Assembly: GCA_016929355.1 (NCBI GenBank)
Contig: JAFGJA010000061.1
Coordinates: forward strand, 1 to 6,047
Length of the DNA: 6,047 nt
Source of the DNA: Anaerolineae bacterium
Lineage (GTDB): Bacteria > Chloroflexota > Anaerolineae > Aggregatilineales > Aggregatilineaceae
Reading direction: 5' to 3'
Shown: one piece after another, positions 1 through 4,600 of the stretch
How positions within the stretch are numbered: position 1 is the stretch's first letter
Layout of the letters: each line of letters opens with the position of its first letter
Notes under the pieces: model-generated
The model's database searches: none
Told to the model about the DNA's origin: nothing
Seen by the model: the letters and a program-made list of their open reading frames with translations, nothing else
Position numbers and translations under genes: made by a program

Positions 1-755
1 GAGGGCCAATCCCAACCGAGCACGGAGAATTGATCATCAGGTTTCCACCAACCATAACTCTGTCCCTCAATGATGCCAAAAACCACCGCCGCCAGCCCAA
101 AACCACCCAACAGCGTGCCCGGAACATCGAAATAATGCCGGGTATTCGGATCGCGCGATTCATGGATCGCCCAGAACGCCCCAAATATGGCAACAATAAC
201 AATGGGAATGTTGATGTAAAACGCCCAATGCCACGACGCATGATCGGTCAGCCAACCGCCGATCAAGGGACCAAGCGCCGCCGCGACACCCGCCGTTGCG
301 CCCCAAATCCCAAACGCGATCCCGCGCTCCTTGCCCTTAAAGGTGGTGGTCACAATCGATAATGTACTCGGACTGAGAATCGCCGCGCCGACGCCCTGAA
401 TCGTGCGGCTGAGAACCATCATTGTGATCGAATTGGATAACCCGACCAGCGCCGATCCGATCCCGAAAATGATCACGCCGACGATGAACAGCAAGCGCCG
501 CCCGTACTGGTCCCCGATTTTGCCCCACAAAATCAACGTGGCGGCATAAACCAGCGAGTAAATGGTGTTCACCCACTCAGCATCGCGGAACGTCGCGTCA
601 AAATCCGCCACAATCGACGGAATGGTTACATTAACGATGGTCGCATCCATAATGACCAGCGTCAGACTCAAACTGAGGATCAGCAGCGCGATCCAGCGCC
701 GTTCATGGTGCATCGATCCTTCTTTGACCAGCATCGGATCAGTTTGTGTACTCAT
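1..755 (-). CDS. DHA2-family (EmrB/QacA-type) MFS drug efflux permease, 3' end outside window
   Basis: Likely a proton-coupled multidrug exporter in the cytoplasmic membrane. The visible part is 251 codons from an ATG; the C-terminal half lies beyond the left edge. After a polar N-terminus, the first helix (about residues 21-42) carries MDATIVNVTIP (36-46), the DHA2 signature like LDATIVNVALP. The TM2-TM3 loop has motif A, GKIGDQYGRR (78-87). QGVGAAILSPS (120-130) lies in TM4. The antiporter motif C region reads GVAAALGPLIGGW (156-168), and HWAFYINIPI (176-185) matches the family's WRWIFxINxP block. These motifs together indicate EmrB/QacA-type transporters, usually with 14 helices. The gene starts 37 bases after the tetR stop on the same strand, so the two probably share one transcript. 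The Shine-Dalgarno match is weak (AAGGG, 12 bases upstream); Met8 and Met15 are alternative starts. The transported substrate cannot be read from the sequence. Confidence 0.93.
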   Translation of the reverse strand, partial: MSTQTDPMLVKEGSMHHERRWIALLILSLSLTLVIMDATIVNVTIPSIVADFDATFRDAEWVNTIYSLVYAATLILWGKIGDQYGRRLLFIVGVIIFGIGSALVGLSNSITMMVLSRTIQGVGAAILSPSTLSIVTTTFKGKERGIAFGIWGATAGVAAALGPLIGGWLTDHASWHWAFYINIPIVIVAIFGAFWAIHESRDPNTRHYFDVPGTLLGGFGLAAVVFGIIEGQSYGWWKPDDQFSVLGWDWP

Positions 756-792
756 ACAGGTAATTTTCCCTTTGCCTCATAACGAAATTGAT

Positions 793-1407
793 TCAGCCCG
801 CCTTCGGCTGAATACTGCGCTCAAACATGGTGATCATTTGCGCCATATACACGGCTTGGTCCGGCATAGCATGATCGTGCTGCAACGGTTCGTACTCCTG
901 CATCGATACGTTACTGAGCGCCCACATTGCGCTGACGATCACGCTCGGCGCGAGATCGGGCGTGATCGTCCCCGCCGCCTGCCCCTGCTGGATGATCACG
1001 ATCAGCCGGTCCAACGTTTGCGCGTGACTCGCCATCAAATCCGGGCTGTTATGAAAAACCGGCACGATTTCGTCACGCCCCACGTTGATCAAGCCGCGCA
1101 TCGGGGTAATGTGCCCTTCCATCAAATAGTGCATGGTTTGTTGCAGGCGTTCGATAGGCGGCTGATCAGCAGTCGAATCCAACCAGGCCATAAATTGCTG
1201 CGTATGCTGCTGCATCAAGCTCACTAACATGGCGTCTTTGCTGGCGAAATGCTGGTACACCGTCGCCTTGCTGATGCCGACCTCATCCGCGAGATCGTCC
1301 ATTGTGACCTGCGCAAACCCGCGTTCGGTGGACAGCGTTTCCAGCGCATCCAGAATCGCGGCTTCGCGCGCATCCCACTGCTGTTGTTGATAACGTCCGC
1401 GTGGCAC
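793..1407 (-). CDS. TetR/AcrR-family transcriptional repressor
   Basis: A 204-residue protein of normal TetR size, probably the ligand-responsive repressor of its own operon. The N-terminal DNA-binding domain spans about residues 13-61. After the first helix (AILDALETLSTERGF, 17-31) come T35-M-D-D-L-A-D-E-V-G and the recognition segment ISKATVYQHFASKDAML (45-61), which is the canonical TetR helix-turn-helix with its conserved Y-x-H-F and K-[DE] residues. The rest is a helical ligand-binding and dimerisation domain too divergent to name a ligand. The start is GTG: it lies just after an almost ideal Shine-Dalgarno (AAGGAGGT), and the protein then begins MPRGR as many TetR proteins do. The efflux permease follows 37 bases downstream on the same strand. 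A promoter with two palindromes sits directly upstream, so autoregulation is the simplest model. Confidence 0.95.
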   Translation of the reverse strand: MPRGRYQQQQWDAREAAILDALETLSTERGFAQVTMDDLADEVGISKATVYQHFASKDAMLVSLMQQHTQQFMAWLDSTADQPPIERLQQTMHYLMEGHITPMRGLINVGRDEIVPVFHNSPDLMASHAQTLDRLIVIIQQGQAAGTITPDLAPSVIVSAMWALSNVSMQEYEPLQHDHAMPDQAVYMAQMITMFERSIQPKAG

Positions 1408-1410
1408 AAG

Positions 1411-1418
1411 ACCTCCTT
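1411..1418 (-). promoter_or_regulatory. Shine-Dalgarno site of the tetR gene
   Basis: Read on the minus strand, AAGGAGGT lies 3 bases before the GTG at 1405-1407. The match to the 16S rRNA tail is almost perfect, but the spacing is shorter than the usual 5-9 bases. This site decides the start, because no ATG is nearby in frame. Confidence 0.8.
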
Positions 1419-1426
1419 CCTGACTA

Positions 1427-1460
1427 AAACTCGTAAGTTTAGAATAAAACTGATCGGTTT
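1427..1460. promoter_or_regulatory. Probable paired TetR operator
   Basis: Two 14-bp inverted repeats lie with centres exactly 20 bp apart. Site 1 (1427-1440) is AAACT-CGTA-AGTTT with perfect 5-bp arms. Site 2 (1447-1460) is AAACT-GATC-GGTTT, with one mismatch in the arms. Both share the frame TAAAACT-NNNN-RGTTTA. Site 1 covers the predicted transcription start and site 2 lies in the promoter spacer. Two turns of helix between centres puts both sites on the same DNA face, as expected for two repressor dimers side by side. Assignment to the adjacent TetR protein is by position and symmetry only. Confidence 0.72.
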
Positions 1461-1469
1461 AATTGTCAA
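1441..1469 (-). promoter_or_regulatory. Sigma-70-type promoter of the tetR-efflux operon
   Basis: On the minus strand, a perfect -35 box TTGACA (1464-1469) is separated by exactly 17 bases from a -10 box TATTCT (1441-1446, 4 of 6 to consensus). Transcription would start near 1434, leaving a leader of about 27 bases before the GTG. The overlap with the two inverted repeats at 1427-1460 supports repression by blocking RNA polymerase. Confidence 0.82.
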
Positions 1470-1519
1470 CTGGCAGGTCGGAGCGTTCGATTAAAGAAGC
1501 GTATGAGGCTTCATTTGAA

Positions 1520-1535
1520 GAACGTTTGAACGTTT
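1520..1535. repeat. Tandem 8-bp repeat GAACGTTT in the divergent intergenic region
   Basis: GAACGTTT occurs twice back to back (1520-1527 and 1528-1535), each holding the palindrome AACGTT. A 9-base piece, TTTGAACGT (1525-1533), recurs at 1587-1595 over the -35 box of the rightward promoter. It could be a binding site for a regulator of the right-hand gene, or chance. The surrounding region (about 1470-1587) shows no gene. Confidence 0.4.
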
Positions 1536-1587
1536 GGTGTTTGCTGCTTTTTGTTATATGCTGAGGGTAAATTGTTGATTCTGGACT

Positions 1588-1615
1588 TTGAACGTATGTT
1601 CTATCGTGTTATAAT
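1588..1615 (+). promoter_or_regulatory. Extended -10 sigma-70-type promoter for the FtsK-like gene
   Basis: A -35 box TTGAAC (1588-1593), a 16-base spacer and a perfect -10 box TATAAT (1610-1615) preceded by TG at 1607-1608 (extended -10). Transcription would start near 1622, giving a leader of about 77 bases before the ATG at 1699. No obvious leader structure was found. Confidence 0.78.
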
Positions 1616-1685
1616 TGAGATGCAATGCTGCAACTTTTCAATGGACGCAAAATCGCTGGCCCGCGCACCAGTGATTGGAATGACC

Positions 1686-1690
1686 AGGTG
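1686..1690 (+). promoter_or_regulatory. Ribosome binding site of the FtsK-like gene
   Basis: AGGTG lies 8 bases before the ATG at 1699-1701 and can pair with the GGAGGTGA-type anti-Shine-Dalgarno complement. An in-frame TGA at 1681-1683 closes the frame upstream and no other start codon lies between, so 1699 is the first possible start. Confidence 0.65.
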
Positions 1691-1698
1691 TAAACACT

Positions 1699-4600
1699 AT
1701 GCGACGACCAGGCAGACAACAAGCAGACGACGACGAACGCCAGCCTAAAGACGAACAAAATGAGCGTAGAGGATTCAGGCTAGGCCGTTCGCGCGATGAC
1801 ACGACTGATTCCGACAATGATCGCGGATCGGGGCGAGATACCGCATCCGGTGACGATTGGAATTTTGCGCGCAATCGCTATGCCGGAATGCGTCGCCCCC
1901 AGGGAACTGACACCGGCAAACCTGCTGATAAGGATAGCAAAAAAGACGATGATTCCGGTGGTGGACGCAGTTTTTTGCGTCGCAATCGCGGCGGCGAAGC
2001 TGATGAGGCCGATAAAACTAACAAAAAAGATGACGATGCGGGCGGCGGACGGCGCTTCTTCCGGCGCGGTCAGGACGATGATAATAAAGCCGACGCGAAA
2101 AATGAGCCGCGCGCCCGCTCATCGGCGTCTTTTGCGGCGGGCGGCACACCAAGCACCTCAGCGCGTAGCAAAAAAGATGATGCGGATGATGACAAGGACA
2201 AATCAGGCGGACGGTTTAATCGTTTCCGGTTAGGTGGCAAAAAAGAGGATGACGCCAATAGCGATAAGCAGACAGAAGATCGTCTAAAAAGCGCTGCCGA
2301 GCGACGCGGGAGCCAATCGCGGCGCACATCAGCCACCAGTCCTTTCCGCAGCGAGCGCGACAAAGACGACACAACCCATACCGAACGGCGCACCGGGTCT
2401 TCCTATCTGGACCGGAACCGCACGGGGACAGGCGGCAGTAGCAGCAGTGGTAGTAGTGCCAGCCCTTACCGCAGCCCCAGCCAATCGCGGCGCACATCAG
2501 CCACCAGCCCTTTCCGCAGCGAGCGCGACCAGGACGACACAACCCATACCGAACAGCGCACCGGGTCTTCCTATCTGGACCGGAACCGCACAGGTACGGG
2601 CGGCAGTAGCAGCAGCAGCAGCAGTAGTAGTAGCCCTTACCGCAGTTCCAGTTCCGCGAATCGCACTCCGGCTTCGAGTTTTTCCCGCCGGGATCGTGAC
2701 GATGACGAAAAAAAGGACGATGACGCCAGAGATCAGCGCACCGGGTCTTCCTATCTGGACCGCAATCGCACGGGTACGGGCGGCAGTAGCAGTAGCCCTT
2801 ACCCCAGTTCCAGCCAGACGAGTCGCACCCCGGCTTCGAGTTTTTCCCGCCGGGATCGTGACGATGACGAGAGAAAAGACGATGATGCCAGAGATCGGCG
2901 TCCGGGATCACCATATCAGAGCCAGCGTCCGGCGACCCCGTCCAGCAATTTTGATCGTTCCCGCACCAGTCCAACCGGCGTAGCGCCGCGTTCCTCGCGT
3001 CCGGCTGGCGCGCCGCGCCCAACAGGGCGGACGGAAGAAACGAAAAAACCGGAAGAAAAGAAAGGCGGCATTTTTTCCCGTCTTAGTGGAAGCCGGGGCA
3101 AACAACCTGACGCGGCGAAACCCGCCGAGAAAAAAGATGCATCCCCGCCGCGATCCAGTATGCTGCGTTCTGGCACAGCGACAGGTACGACGCCTGGAGC
3201 AGCGACTAGCCGCCAGAGCACTACATCACGCAGCAGTGCCTCATCCGGCCAAATCGCCAGAGCCAGACCTGCCGATACCAGCACAACGCGCCGTTCATCG
3301 CCCCACAAGAGCGCCGCGCAATCCGCCGTCAAAGCAGAATCACCGGCGGCGGCCCGTAAATCGAACCGCCGGGCGCGTCCGGTAGATGCGCCTAAACAAC
3401 GAAGCCGCGCCGGAGTCAAAAAGTCTGATCCGTTGCCCGATGCCCAGGCTAAAGGCGCATTTACGCTGCATCAAGGGCTGGACCTGGATCGTAAGCTCGA
3501 TCTGATCGGTCTAACGCTGATCTTTTTCGCGGTCATCACGTTTTCGGCGGTGCTCCCATCGCTGTCGTTCGGGGCCATGCCGCAGCCCGAAGGCGGTTTG
3601 AGTGGGACTGTCAACGATATACTTTCCCAGGCTTTTGGTCGGGGCAAGATTGTGTGGCCGATAGTGGCCTTTGGCCTCGGCGTTTGGTTGATGGTGCAAA
3701 AGTTTGAAGACGCGCACATCGAACTCGACTATTTTCGTATTGTGGGTGTGATCAGTCTGTATGCTTGCGCATTGACCTGGATTCAGATGATCGAGCTATT
3801 CAACAATACGCAGCCAAGCATAGAATTGTTTGAACCTATCTCCCGCACCTTAGCGCTGGACGATGGCGGGGGAGGCGGTTGGATCGGTCATCAGATATAC
3901 ATCTTGCTCCTGGGTCAACTGCTCGATTTTGGCGCGATCTCCGTGCTGGTTGCCTGGTTGGTCATGTCACTGATGCTCACCTTCGATCTCTCATTGGTCG
4001 AACTGCTAGCGCCGGTTATTGGTTTCTTCGGTTTCTTGCACATTGATCGGGCAGCGCGCGCGCGCAAACGGGCCGCTAAAGAAGCGATGACCGCTGATGT
4101 GATGGCGGCGATGCGTCCCGGTGAAAAAGCGGAGCAACTGACCCTTGCTGCGGCAGCCAACACCACCCAGGCCGCAAGTACCGACGCTGCGCCCGCCGTA
4201 CCCGATCCCAATTCACCACCCAAACCACCGCCCGAACATCGCCATCGGCGTTTATTAGGGCGGCGCGGTAAAGAGGAAACCGAGGACACTCAACCCGAAG
4301 CGGCAGAAGCTGCCGAGCCTGCGGTTGCCACTGAAGCATCCGAATCGGTGGAAGCACCACAAGTGGGACAAGCGGCACAAGTGCCTTCGCGTTCCACGCC
4401 GATCATTAACCGGCGGCCTGCATACGCTGACTCCGCCGAAGCGGTTGATGACACGGGCGCGGCGCAAGCCGGAGCCGCGCAAGAAGCAAGCATTACCCCG
4501 GCGAATGAAGAAGCAGACGCAGCCGAAGGACCAGCGCGCCGCCGAATGCCCCGTTTACGGCGCACAACGGGGTCAATGGATGCAGTCAAAGTTGAGGATC

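Noticed and set aside
562..1227. A 221-codon plus-strand frame
   Set aside because: It lies opposite the end of the tetR gene and the start of the efflux gene, both of which have clear family motifs.
1496..1512. Inverted repeat GAAGC-7-GCTTC as a terminator
   Set aside because: The stem is only 5 bp, has no run of T after it, and sits between divergent genes where no terminator is needed. It may be a weak regulatory site or chance.
1551..1748. A possible small protein gene in the intergenic region
   Set aside because: Its start has no ribosome site, and it runs through the rightward promoter and into the start of the FtsK-like gene in another frame.
2311..2950. CRISPR-like array
   Set aside because: The repeats are long, have no short unique spacers of constant size, and are in frame within a coding region.
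2216..3022. A 268-codon minus-strand frame with Cys/Tyr/His-rich repeats
   Set aside because: The repeated protein pattern is simply the antisense of the in-frame DNA repeats in the FtsK-like gene; no start context supports it.
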